Source of the DNA: Primula veris
Taxonomy: Eukaryota > Streptophyta > Magnoliopsida > Ericales > Primulaceae
Reading direction: 5' to 3'
Length of the DNA stretch: 64,000 bases
NCBI GenBank assembly: GCA_963682055.1
Contig: OY821750.1
Coordinates: forward strand, 3,288,501 to 3,352,500
Shown here piece by piece: positions 55,640 through 64,000 of the stretch. The position numbers and the translations under genes were made by a program. The notes under the pieces are model-generated. The model was not told the DNA's origin, made no database searches, and was given only the letters and a program-made list of their open reading frames with translations. Each line of letters opens with the position of its first letter. The first letter of the stretch is position 1.

Positions 55640-57088
55640 CCGTAGATTAAATCTACTGTTTTGCTAAAGTTTTCAGATATTGCAGAACATTCCCTGCATT
55701 TCGTAAAAACTGCATATTGGTGCTATCAATAAAAATACTGAATACTTTTTTTAAAATTAAACATGAATTTTTTTTTATAAAAAACTAAATGGCATATTCT
55801 TAAAAATATACATAAAATAAAAATAATTTTTTAATAAAATACTAAATCTTTTAAACATGAATATTTTAAAATTAGTTGAAATATTGGTTATATCAATAAA
55901 AATACTCCAATTTTAGACATGAATGTTTTATAATTAGTTGATAGTTTTTTTAGTTTATTAGAGTTGTAATATTGTTTATATCAATAAAAATACTCCAATT
56001 TTAAAAATTAAACATGATTTTTTTTAATTAAAGATTAATGTTTTTATAAAAAACTAAATGCCATATTCTTAAAAATATACATAAAATAAAAATAATTTTT
56101 TTATAAAATATTAAATCTTTTAGACATGATTTTTTATATATATAAATTTGGTCAATTCTAACAATCTCTCAAAATAAACACAAAATTTAGACAAATTTTA
56201 CCCCAAAAAAGTTGATTTTACAAATTTCACGTTTTTGGTTCATCATGTTACCTTTTTGTGAAGTGTATAAATTGAGATTTATTGATTATTTTAATTTCAC
56301 TCTTTTTGTAAGTTTTAGTAAGTGAAGTAAGAAATACGAAACAGTTGAAATCATACATTTTAATATACATACGGGATAGTTTTTAGAGCTCCAATATGAT
56401 AATATTGGTTTGCTTTTCAATACTTAAATAACTCAATATGAAAGATTAACTAAATCGTCAATTTGGTGATAATCGTCAATATGCAAAAATTAACTAAATT
56501 TCATAAAACATATTAGTTAAACATCATACATCACATAATTTTATTTGAGTCTCATCAAAACCAGTTTACAACAACTTGAAAAAAAGAGTACTTTACATAA
56601 AAAAAAAAAAAAAAAAACTAATTATGGAGTTGATACGTTTATAGCATCTTCTTCATTTAGGATTTGTTTTTCCGATTGCCTTTCTAGCGCTACGTATAAG
56701 TTGAAATTTGCTCAAAACATGTCGATATTTCATCTTCCCCAAATATATACTTATAACATAGACATGTCATACATCTTACTATATATTTAATTAAGTGTAA
56801 AGTAAAAAGCTGTTATAAATCCCGATACTGATTACGATTGGTTCCCCCTGAGGGATTTGCCTTTTTATCCGTTTAAATAAAAAAAGAAGTGAAAATGTAG
56901 TATTATGAAAAAAGTTTAAGATATTCAAATATTTTTAATTTTACTGTTTTCTGAGTATCTTGGAGATTGTTCTGTTAATGTTTAGAATGCTTAATTAGTT
57001 TACTGATGTTTAAGATCTAAAACTCTATAAAGTGTTTAGAATGTATCGACAATATATAGTTTTTCCACAAGTGGTAAAACATGGAGCG
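55640..57088. other. Very AT-rich intergenic DNA
   Basis: A ~80 bp block with the word CATATTCTTAAAAATATACA is directly repeated at about 55,780-55,860 and 56,050-56,125. An A-run of 19 lies near 56,599. No gene is recognised, and no further GH9 exons are seen despite lying on the 3' side of the GH9 exon on its strand. Confidence 0.5.
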
Positions 57089-57316
57089 TCAAAGATGACA
57101 TACATGTGCAAGTGAGCCATCGGAAAGGCCAGAAGACGACCTCCAAGTGATCCGTTGGCCTCTAGGGAGCCTTCCCGATCTTTGCCCTTGAAAATATAAT
57201 ATAGACTTTGCCAAGGCCTCCTTATAATTTAGATCTCCTTGAACTTCATTAAGGAAACAAAAAGAGAATAATAAGAAGAAAAAAATACTAAGGAGAGTTA
57301 TCCTAATGAATGCCAT
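57089..57316 (-). pseudogene. GH9 endo-beta-1,4-glucanase, exon 1 only
   Basis: This minus-strand frame begins with a signal peptide (about residues 1-27, a Phe/Leu-rich core ending EVQG). It continues [20 protein letters not shown] and [20 protein letters not shown], which is the start of the plant GH9 catalytic domain (cellulose-type beta-1,4-glucan hydrolysis, cell wall). GH9 proteins continue AHV then a GGYYDAGDN block. Here AH is followed by GTATGT, a good splice donor at about 57,105, then a stop. I found no second exon in the next 1.4 kb before the F-box cluster. It is either an orphan exon left by rearrangement or a gene with a very long first intron; I prefer the former. Confidence 0.7.
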
Positions 57317-57914
57317 TTTACTTGCAGATCACTAGTATAAGTAAATAAACAAGGACTTGCTCTTTATATGATAAGTTTAGTTTGATCACTAGTTCAATTC
57401 AATCACCTCACCGGTAATTAAGGCTTTCCATATGAAGGATTGTCGATGCATTTTTTTTCATTTGTTAACTTATTAACAACTAGTTGATTGCTTTAAATTG
57501 GGTCTAAAGTATACATCTGTAGATACAAATTGAACATTTCGTGTAAAACTTTTGGAGAAAAGTGTCTAATACTCTAACTTTCCTTTTGGGGATGTTAACC
57601 TAGCATTCCATACATTAATCATTAGATTATTTTAGTCACTAAAATCTAACATTTTGAAGTAAAAAAACATCTGAAGAGATTCTTTCTTTTTGTCCTTCTT
57701 TCGATCGAAATTTATGAATAACATGAAAAAAATTAAACTATTACAAAGTTTTGATAGTGCTGAATCAACAACCTAATTCCTGGATAAAATATCACATGTC
57801 TCGTCAAATTCGAGGTAGAAACAGACACAAGATCATAATTCCAATTACCTTAGTTCTCTAACTTCTTGGTCTTTGATCTCAGAATTCCATTAATTAATAA
57901 AGGTTGAAATCCAA
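57317..57914. other. Upstream region of the GH9 exon
   Basis: No gene is recognised. The part nearest 57,317 would hold the GH9 promoter if that exon is still transcribed. Confidence 0.35.
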
Positions 57915-58480
57915 TAAAGGTCTCTGTTGCATTAATTAATTACCAAAGCACTACCATTTCTGACTTATTGCGCATTGCAGTATTTAGCACTATACCTAGA
58001 CCTTACTCACCAACCTTACTCTTATGACTCCCAGATCCACTAGACTTTCCTGTGTCAGCTCTTTTGATATCAGAATCTCATTCTAGCTTATACTTCAAGT
58101 CAAAATCCGATAAAGGTCTCTGATGCATTAATTAATTACCAAAGCACTATCATTTCCGACTTATTACGCATTGCAGTATTTAACACTATACCTAGACCAT
58201 ACTCACCATATATAACAACCTTACTCTTATGACTCCCAGATCCACTAGACTTTCCTGTGTCAGCTCTTTTGATATCAGAATCTCATTCTAGCTTATACTT
58301 CAAGTCAAAATCCAATAAAGGTCTCTGATGCATTAATTAATTAACAAAGCACAACCAGTTCCGACTTATTGCGCGTTGCACTATTTAGCACTATACCTAG
58401 ATCTGACTTACCATAGCAACCTTACTCTTATACATGATACTTCTACCACTAGACTTTCTTGTGTGAGCTGTTTTCACAAA
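57915..58480 (+). repeat. ~200 bp tandem repeat, three copies
   Basis: Copies start with TAAAGGTCTCTG(A/T)TGCATT at 57,915, 58,111 and 58,316 (spacing 196 and 205 bp). They share GACTTATTGCGCATTGCA, AGCACTATACCTAGA and CTAGACTTTCCTGTGTCAGC. Copies 1 and 2 are closest; copy 3 is more diverged and truncated. There is no coding potential. Confidence 0.85.
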
Positions 58481-60592
58481 GTAACTAGGAGCAAGATTAA
58501 AACAATACTTAGGTTGCAATTTTTTTTTGTCTTCGCAATGGATTTATCAGAATAGCCTATATTCTTTGGTAAATGTTTTTCCACTATCTGTTAAGTTGTA
58601 TTATATGCTAAGAGAACATAATCTCTCATCTTCTTTGTTATTCTGTTCCTTCCTCTCTATTGCTCTTAAATAGTGCAAGAAACACAATGCCCTTATTTTC
58701 TTTCTCCGAAAATAAGAAAATTAGAGCACATCTGAACAATAGATTACTGAACAAAGGATATAACAGTGTCATTTTCTAAACGGAAGTCGAGAGTGTTCTC
58801 AATTTGCATTATACCAAAGGTTTAAGTTGCCAAGAGCAGAAAGTTTAAAAAGAAGAAGAAAAAAAAGGAAACAAATTAAGGCGAAAAGATATAAATGAAG
58901 TCAGATTAAATTACAAGGACAACCTTGGACTTGATCTGCGACAAATACATCTATCCTTCGCTTCTAAATTCTAACAAATAGTCCTTTAAAAATCTTACAC
59001 CAGCATTATTTAGGTAGCAATTTAGCAAACATAAGAAGTCATCACACTTGTTTGAAAGAAACTCTCTCTTCCAACTTTATATATACAGGGAGAATAAATT
59101 GGCCACATCAAAGATTACTTGTAGGTAAACATAAAGAAAAACTTAATCTGATGATAGGGCCTCTAATCGGAAAGCAAATAAGTAAAGAAAGCTACAGTTG
59201 GATACCAATGTGTGTAGTTCAGATTTAAAACTTTAATTACTTTAACTACAGATTTAAACATAAAGAAAAACTTGATTTGATGATAGGGCATAATTACGTT
59301 TCCAGTGCCAACATTCTAATCATTATGACCTAATAATTAATTGTCTCTAAACGTTAGCTTTGCGACTCGTGTGGTCTATAAACTCATCTGTACATGCATT
59401 TCAGAGAGAAAGTTGCGATAAATTTAAACAAGTCACATTCTTTTGTCATAGAATTCTGCTCCTAGGTATATCAAACTATGAATATCATTTTCCTCTATTA
59501 TACATATGTGTGTGTGTGTATATATATATAATGATCTATATTGCTCCTTTTATTTTCAAGCTTGCTAGGGATCTTGAACATAGAATGTGAATAGTTCTCG
59601 GTGGTAGGTGGAGAGGGTCATGCTGATTATCCACTATTTGGGTCTTGGGCCAAAATTCGGTTGAGTATCAAATTTGGTTTTATTATATGGGTAAAGCTAC
59701 TCAACGCACCTAGGCATTGGTTAAGATGGTTTATTTTTGTTTTAAAATGTATAGTTTAGCAAGTTATTAATAATATTTTCTTTATATAAGTAAATTTAAG
59801 ACATAATTTATGGTAGTGATATAATTAATGGTACAACATTATGTAATGATTATATATTATGAATACAACTATTTTTGTATTTAATGTTTCTTGATTTTGG
59901 AAATATACTAAATGCTTAAACAGTGCCCGGTGGCACTCGTTAGCAAAAATTAGCTGTTCCACAAAGACGCTCGCAGTTGATGTGTGCATCTTTATTAACA
60001 TGTTGAAATGTAGAGGGTGGTACAACGCAAAGAATTAAATCATACATTATTAAATTTTATCGATTATAATAGTTAGATTTACTTAGTGAATTGTCCCAAA
60101 TTTGGCAAAACAAAACAAAGTGGCCTTTATTGATGGGCACTATGCTGTGTATCAATGGATTGACCCAAATTTGAACTGTATGGACCTATTGTTTTATAAA
60201 ACTCAAACTACAATTTGATCGCTCCTATTTGAGGAGAGTCCAAAATACAATTTCGATGAATACACAGTTAGTAATTCTTGGTCAAAATCGGGGTATTCCG
60301 TTGGTGCAAGAAGCATTAATCAGTAATGAATGGCTTGATAGAAAGTCAGGCACAAAAGCGGCTAGAAAACGGACCTGAAGATAAAAGATTGAAATCGCAA
60401 AAAGGGAATACAGCCAACTGCGGCTTTAGTAAAATGATTAACATCTTATTTAGTAATGAGAAATAGCAAATTTGATCATTTTCCCCTTGGAAAAGAACAA
60501 CAATGATCATTCAGATACAATATCAAGATATGCAACATGAGAAGATAATCAATAAGCTCAAAAGAGACTGTATTGATCCTTTCATGATGAAT
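58481..60592. other. AT-rich intergenic DNA, 3' side of the BAHD gene
   Basis: No gene is recognised. A short TG/TA microsatellite lies near 59,508-59,530. The last 100-200 bases before 60,593 should contain the 3' untranslated region of the minus-strand BAHD gene. Confidence 0.45.
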
Positions 60593-61933
60593 TTAACGAG
60601 CTTCAAGCCCGTTACCAAATTGAAACGAGAAGTCTTCGATTTCATGTTTTTCCAATCCTACCCCAATTTCGACCCCACCGGCATCATTTCTATCATCACA
60701 GAGAAAAAATACTCGACCACCACTAACATTTAAGACCATTTCTACTTTTATAGGATTTCCCCGCCCGAAATCTACCTTATAGAACTCAAATTGGGGTGAA
60801 CCCGCGACCAAAAACGCCATCAAACTCTTCTTTACAGAAGATGCAATACAACTACTTCCTCTCTCAACTTGCTCCAGAATTTTTTTATTTTTTAAATAAG
60901 CTAAAGACTCACTAATAGCATTAACCGCAGTGATAAAACCATTTTCTGCTATAAGGCTGTTAGTATTATGACCACGCCCAGAATGAATGAGACAATTTCC
61001 AAAATAAGTTGCAGGAAGAGGGGGGTCCAACCTAAGCCTACCATTCGCAGTAATACCAATTGCAGTTTCATCTTCAGTTACCTTTTTAGCTTTAGTTAAG
61101 CAAATACCAACATAGGCAGCTGTCACGGTAAAAGTCGATACACTAGAATCGTTAGCATACTTCACCTTATCTTTCAGAACCTCTATGTTCGTTCGCGTTA
61201 ACTTAAAAGTGCCTAACATAGTAGTAGTAAGTATCATATCGAACGTAGTTAGGTTTTTGCTTTTTGGGTCTATCGGCCCTCTCCCTCTAGGGTACAACTT
61301 CTCAAGCTCCTTGTGTTGTTCCACAAAAGTTCTATCAAAAGAGGGAGTTAATTCAGGGGGTAAATCAGTTAATTCCCCGTTCTTGCATATATAAGCCCAT
61401 GAATGTATAAACATGGAGGTGGATCTTCCGTCCATAACGGAGTGGTGCACCACATGAGCAATAGAAAATCCACGGTTAGGGAAAAGTGTTATTTGCATGG
61501 TCATGGCTGGGATTAAGGTTTGGGAAGATGGGAAATTAGGTACCAAGGTCCAAAGTTCCGCTAATTCACGAAAAATATCTCCAGAAAGATAATCAAAGTT
61601 TGCTTGTGATTCGGCTATAGTAAGAGTAAGGCCGTCGCCATTTTTGTATTGGATGACTGGTAAGTTTGAATCGTTTGGCCATGTTAAGTTTCCGGCGAGG
61701 GGAAGGTAGTGTTTAAGAGTAACCGAGAGCGAGTGATTTAGCTTAGGAAGAATAGTATCGAAAAAGTCTATGTTTGGTTCCGAAAATTCATAAAAAATAA
61801 GTCGAGAGGTCGGTTTAACTTGAAGAAGAAATTGGTCGAGGAATGTGAGAGGGAGTGAGAATTGGGAAGGTGAGTTAGCTGGAACTACTTTGCAAATGCT
61901 TAAGGTTTTAATGGATTTGTTTGGTTCTGCCAT
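60593..61933 (-). CDS. BAHD acyltransferase, phenolic/anthocyanin glucoside malonyltransferase type
   Basis: This intact, intronless frame has 446 codons, the usual length for the family. BAHD enzymes move an acyl group from acyl-CoA to a hydroxyl or amine in the cytosol. The catalytic HxxxD is H164-x3-D168 within VHHSVMDG, and NGRLRLDPPLPATYFGNC (297-314) is present. YFGNC and the overall sequence are typical of the clade that acylates flavonoid, anthocyanin and other phenolic glucosides, often with malonyl-CoA. The structural DFGWG motif reads DFGRG here (388-392), a Trp-to-Arg change that may affect folding or only mark divergence. The donor and acceptor cannot be read from sequence. No neighbouring biosynthetic gene supports a cluster. 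Confidence 0.9.
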   Translation of the reverse strand: MAEPNKSIKTLSICKVVPANSPSQFSLPLTFLDQFLLQVKPTSRLIFYEFSEPNIDFFDTILPKLNHSLSVTLKHYLPLAGNLTWPNDSNLPVIQYKNGDGLTLTIAESQANFDYLSGDIFRELAELWTLVPNFPSSQTLIPAMTMQITLFPNRGFSIAHVVHHSVMDGRSTSMFIHSWAYICKNGELTDLPPELTPSFDRTFVEQHKELEKLYPRGRGPIDPKSKNLTTFDMILTTTMLGTFKLTRTNIEVLKDKVKYANDSSVSTFTVTAAYVGICLTKAKKVTEDETAIGITANGRLRLDPPLPATYFGNCLIHSGRGHNTNSLIAENGFITAVNAISESLAYLKNKKILEQVERGSSCIASSVKKSLMAFLVAGSPQFEFYKVDFGRGNPIKVEMVLNVSGGRVFFLCDDRNDAGGVEIGVGLEKHEIEDFSFQFGNGLEAR

Positions 61934-62223
61934 TCGAGAGCAAAAAGAGATGTGTAAGTAATAGTTGTGATTGGTAACCTATACGTCTGACCATTCAATA
62001 TATGCTATACATTTACATCATGATTCACGGGGAATTATATTTTTTATTCTAAACTCTTGCTGCTAAGCATTTCAAGTAAATTTGTAATAATTATTGAAGC
62101 GTGATATAATAAGATTATTATGTGATATGAAAAGATTCACTAATAACAGCGGGAGTCAAACATGTTAAAAATTACGCGAGAGCTCTCTGAGAAAATCACC
62201 CCCATAGATTATTTATCGGATAA

Positions 62224-63301
62224 ATTAACAAAACATACTATTTTTTAAATTAAATTAACAAAAACATATCTAAAAACTTTTCATTATCAAAAATATACCA
62301 AACAAATTTAATATTGTTTATTCTCTTCTTTCTCTCTCTCTCTTCTTAATCTCTCTCTCTCTTCCGTTCTTCTCTCTCTCACCAATTCTTCTCTGTATAT
62401 CTCTTTATGATCTTACTCTCTTTTTTCTTCATTGTTCTCTGTATTTTTTTTTCATATCACACTCAATCTCTCTTTCCTCCTCCACTATGAAAACCCGTCA
62501 CTTACTACCGAACACAATCTACATTATATAAACATCCATATACATATAAATACAGATATATATATACGTAATACACAAATATTACACTGGTTGATACCCC
62601 ATAATATATGAAAAATACATGAAATTGGTGAGATTGTTTTTTATTTATTGAGTTTTGAGACTATTGTAAAACTTGTGAATTTCAAGTTAAAATAGAAGAA
62701 TCCGTATGTACAGTATTGAGAGAAATACATATGTATGGTATAAAGTTTTAAAATTAGAGTATGAAGTTTTGAAATTAGCGTCTGAAGTTTTGAAATTAGG
62801 GTATGAAAATTTTAAATTAGGGTATGAAGTTTTGAAATTAGGGTATGAGGTTTTGAAATTAGGCTATGAAATTTTGAAATTAGGGTATCAAGTTTTAAAA
62901 TTAGGGTATGAATTTTTTTTTAGATATTTGATTGTGATCCAGAACATTTAGTGTATGAAATTTTAAAATTAGGGTATGACGTTTTATAATTAACATATGA
63001 ATATTTTGTGAGTTTTTAGTCATTTTTAGATAGAGATGAGTGATTAACACGTGTTAGAAAGAGATGCGATTATCGTGTGTTAGAGAGCGAGAGGTGCGAT
63101 TAGAGAGAGAGTTGCGGTTAGAGAGAGAGGTGTTAGATTAGAGAGGGAGGTTAGATTATGGTCTGATTAAAATTATAGAAATAATAAGTATATATATGTA
63201 TGTTTTTGATAATTTAAATTATTAGGGTATGTTTTTGATAATTTAAATTATTATGGTATATTTTTGTTAATATAATAGCGGTATGGTATGTTTTTGTTAA
63301 T
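62224..63301. mobile_element. Inverted-repeat element containing a minisatellite
   Basis: The left end (AATTAACAAAACATACTA and a second AATTAACAAAAACATATCT) is complemented at the right by GGTATGTTTTTGTTAATT and several related GTATGTTTTTGATAATTTAA blocks (63,200-63,301). The interior contains a CT-rich tract (62,330-62,480), the 21 bp minisatellite and GA-rich repeats (63,085-63,150). There is no coding region. A non-autonomous DNA element is the best guess. Confidence 0.45.
62737..62992 (+). repeat. 21 bp minisatellite
   Basis: About 9-11 units of the type GTATGAAGTTTTGAAATTAGG run in tandem from 62,737 to about 62,905, with further units after a short interruption. In one frame this gives a YEVLKLG heptad repeat in an 81-codon open frame, which I consider an effect of the repeat rather than a gene. 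Confidence 0.85.
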
Positions 63302-63563
63302 TGCAATGATTGACTAGTAGATGCCAAGACTCATTTAAAAAAAACACATTCCGACATATTTTTATCAGCTTGAAAGTCTTTTATAGTACCCAAATCACAA
63401 TCAAAATAAGTCCATTGTAGAATATGCATATGATCATGGGGTTTGTGTCTACCTTGTTTACTACTAAACGAGATGCAGTTTAGTGTCAGGGACTCGGGAT
63501 ACATTCGTTCGTATCGATTTTGGTTTTATTATATTTGATAAATTTTTATTAGTTACTACTTTA

Positions 63564-63800
63564 TTTGATTAATGCAAATCTTCACGGTTTCATGACGGAA
63601 ACACAAATATGCGTCTCGTTTTTTTTTTCCGAAATGTATAATGACATGTTTTGAAAATTATGGTAAAATTTAAAAATTCAAAACATGTCATTATACCTCT
63701 CGAAAAAAAAAAAGCACGCATATTTGTGTTCTCGTCGTGAAACCGTGAACATTTGCATTAATCAAATATTGATTTGAAGCGTTTTTGCAAAAAAAATGTC
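63564..63800. mobile_element. Foldback MITE, second copy (5' truncated)
   Basis: This copy shares arms with the palindrome at 5,221-5,552, including ACACAAATATGCGTCT and TATAATGACATGTTTTGAA. The right arm extends further (GATTTGAAGCGTTTTTGC) than the left, so the outer ~40 bp of the left arm is missing. The central loop is in the opposite orientation to that of the first copy. Confidence 0.82.
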
Positions 63801-63822
63801 CAACTTAATGTGCATGTAACTT

Positions 63823-63825
<3 letters not shown>

Positions 63826-63875
<50 letters not shown>
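63826..63875. repeat. (TA)n microsatellite
   Basis: About 24 TA units are followed by a CA-rich stretch. Confidence 0.9.
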
Positions 63876-63876
<1 letters not shown>

Positions 63877-64000
63877 TCACACACACGTATATCCAGATAA
63901 GTCGAGAGAGAGAGAGATTGATAGATAAGAAAGACGACCGAGGGCGGTGACCGAAAGACGAGACCGTAGAAACTAGGAATCATGCTGCTTAATAGGTAAA

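Noticed and set aside
62760..62920. TTAGGG words suggesting telomeric repeats
   Set aside because: They recur once per 21 bp minisatellite unit (AAATTAGGGTATGAA) and are not tandem TTTAGGG repeats.

Overview
This is a window of AT-rich nuclear DNA from a flowering plant, probably a eudicot. Genes are sparse. The protein families seen are an F-box/FBA protein, a FAS1 (fasciclin) protein, a BAHD acyltransferase, the first exon of a GH9 endoglucanase, plant Copia and Mutator elements, and many MITEs. The species cannot be named from the sequence. No rRNA, tRNA, CRISPR or bacterial features were seen.

Layout. (1) 1-12.4 kb is gene-poor. It holds small DNA-transposon derivatives: a CACTA-like MITE, two hAT-like elements (one with an 8-9 bp target duplication), a near-perfect 332 bp foldback palindrome and a long-TIR element. 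(2) 12.5-13.9 kb is a chimera: a truncated Copia 5' end fused to the 3' half of an F-box gene, whose tail has begun to expand into a 27 bp (9-codon) minisatellite. (3) 15.87-16.50 kb is a probable FAS1-domain membrane protein gene on the minus strand. (4) 18.67-55.45 kb is a large tandem duplication. Each unit is about 11.5 kb once later insertions are subtracted. It runs: minisatellite, broken Myb/SANT-like gene, reversed solo Copia LTR, F-box remnant, hAT-like MITEs, full-length F-box gene, second F-box remnant. In unit 1 (18,666-30,260) the full-length F-box copy is frameshifted. In unit 2 (30,261-55,450) it is intact (53,585-54,901, 438 aa).

Unit 2 also took two large insertions. A 5,589 bp Mutator-like element (33,870-39,458) lies inside the solo LTR. 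It has 145 bp TIRs, an apparently intact four-exon transposase gene, and a convergent gene for a GRF-zinc-finger/coiled-coil/membrane protein that carries a one-base frameshift. A 6,844 bp Copia element (43,793-50,636) has 214 bp LTRs differing at only 3 sites and a perfect GATTG target duplication. Its coding interior is wrecked, and its empty site is present in unit 1.

(5) 55.5-64 kb holds an orphan GH9 exon, a ~200 bp tandem repeat, an intact intronless BAHD acyltransferase gene (60,593-61,933, minus), a TIR element carrying a 21 bp minisatellite, and a second copy of the foldback MITE.

Genes that look functional are the F-box gene at 53.6-54.9 kb, the FAS1 gene, the BAHD gene and the MULE transposase. 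The rest is remnants. No pathway links the host genes. What ties the window together is its rearrangement history: F-box copies, a coding-derived minisatellite sitting at the duplication junctions, and nested transposons that order the events.
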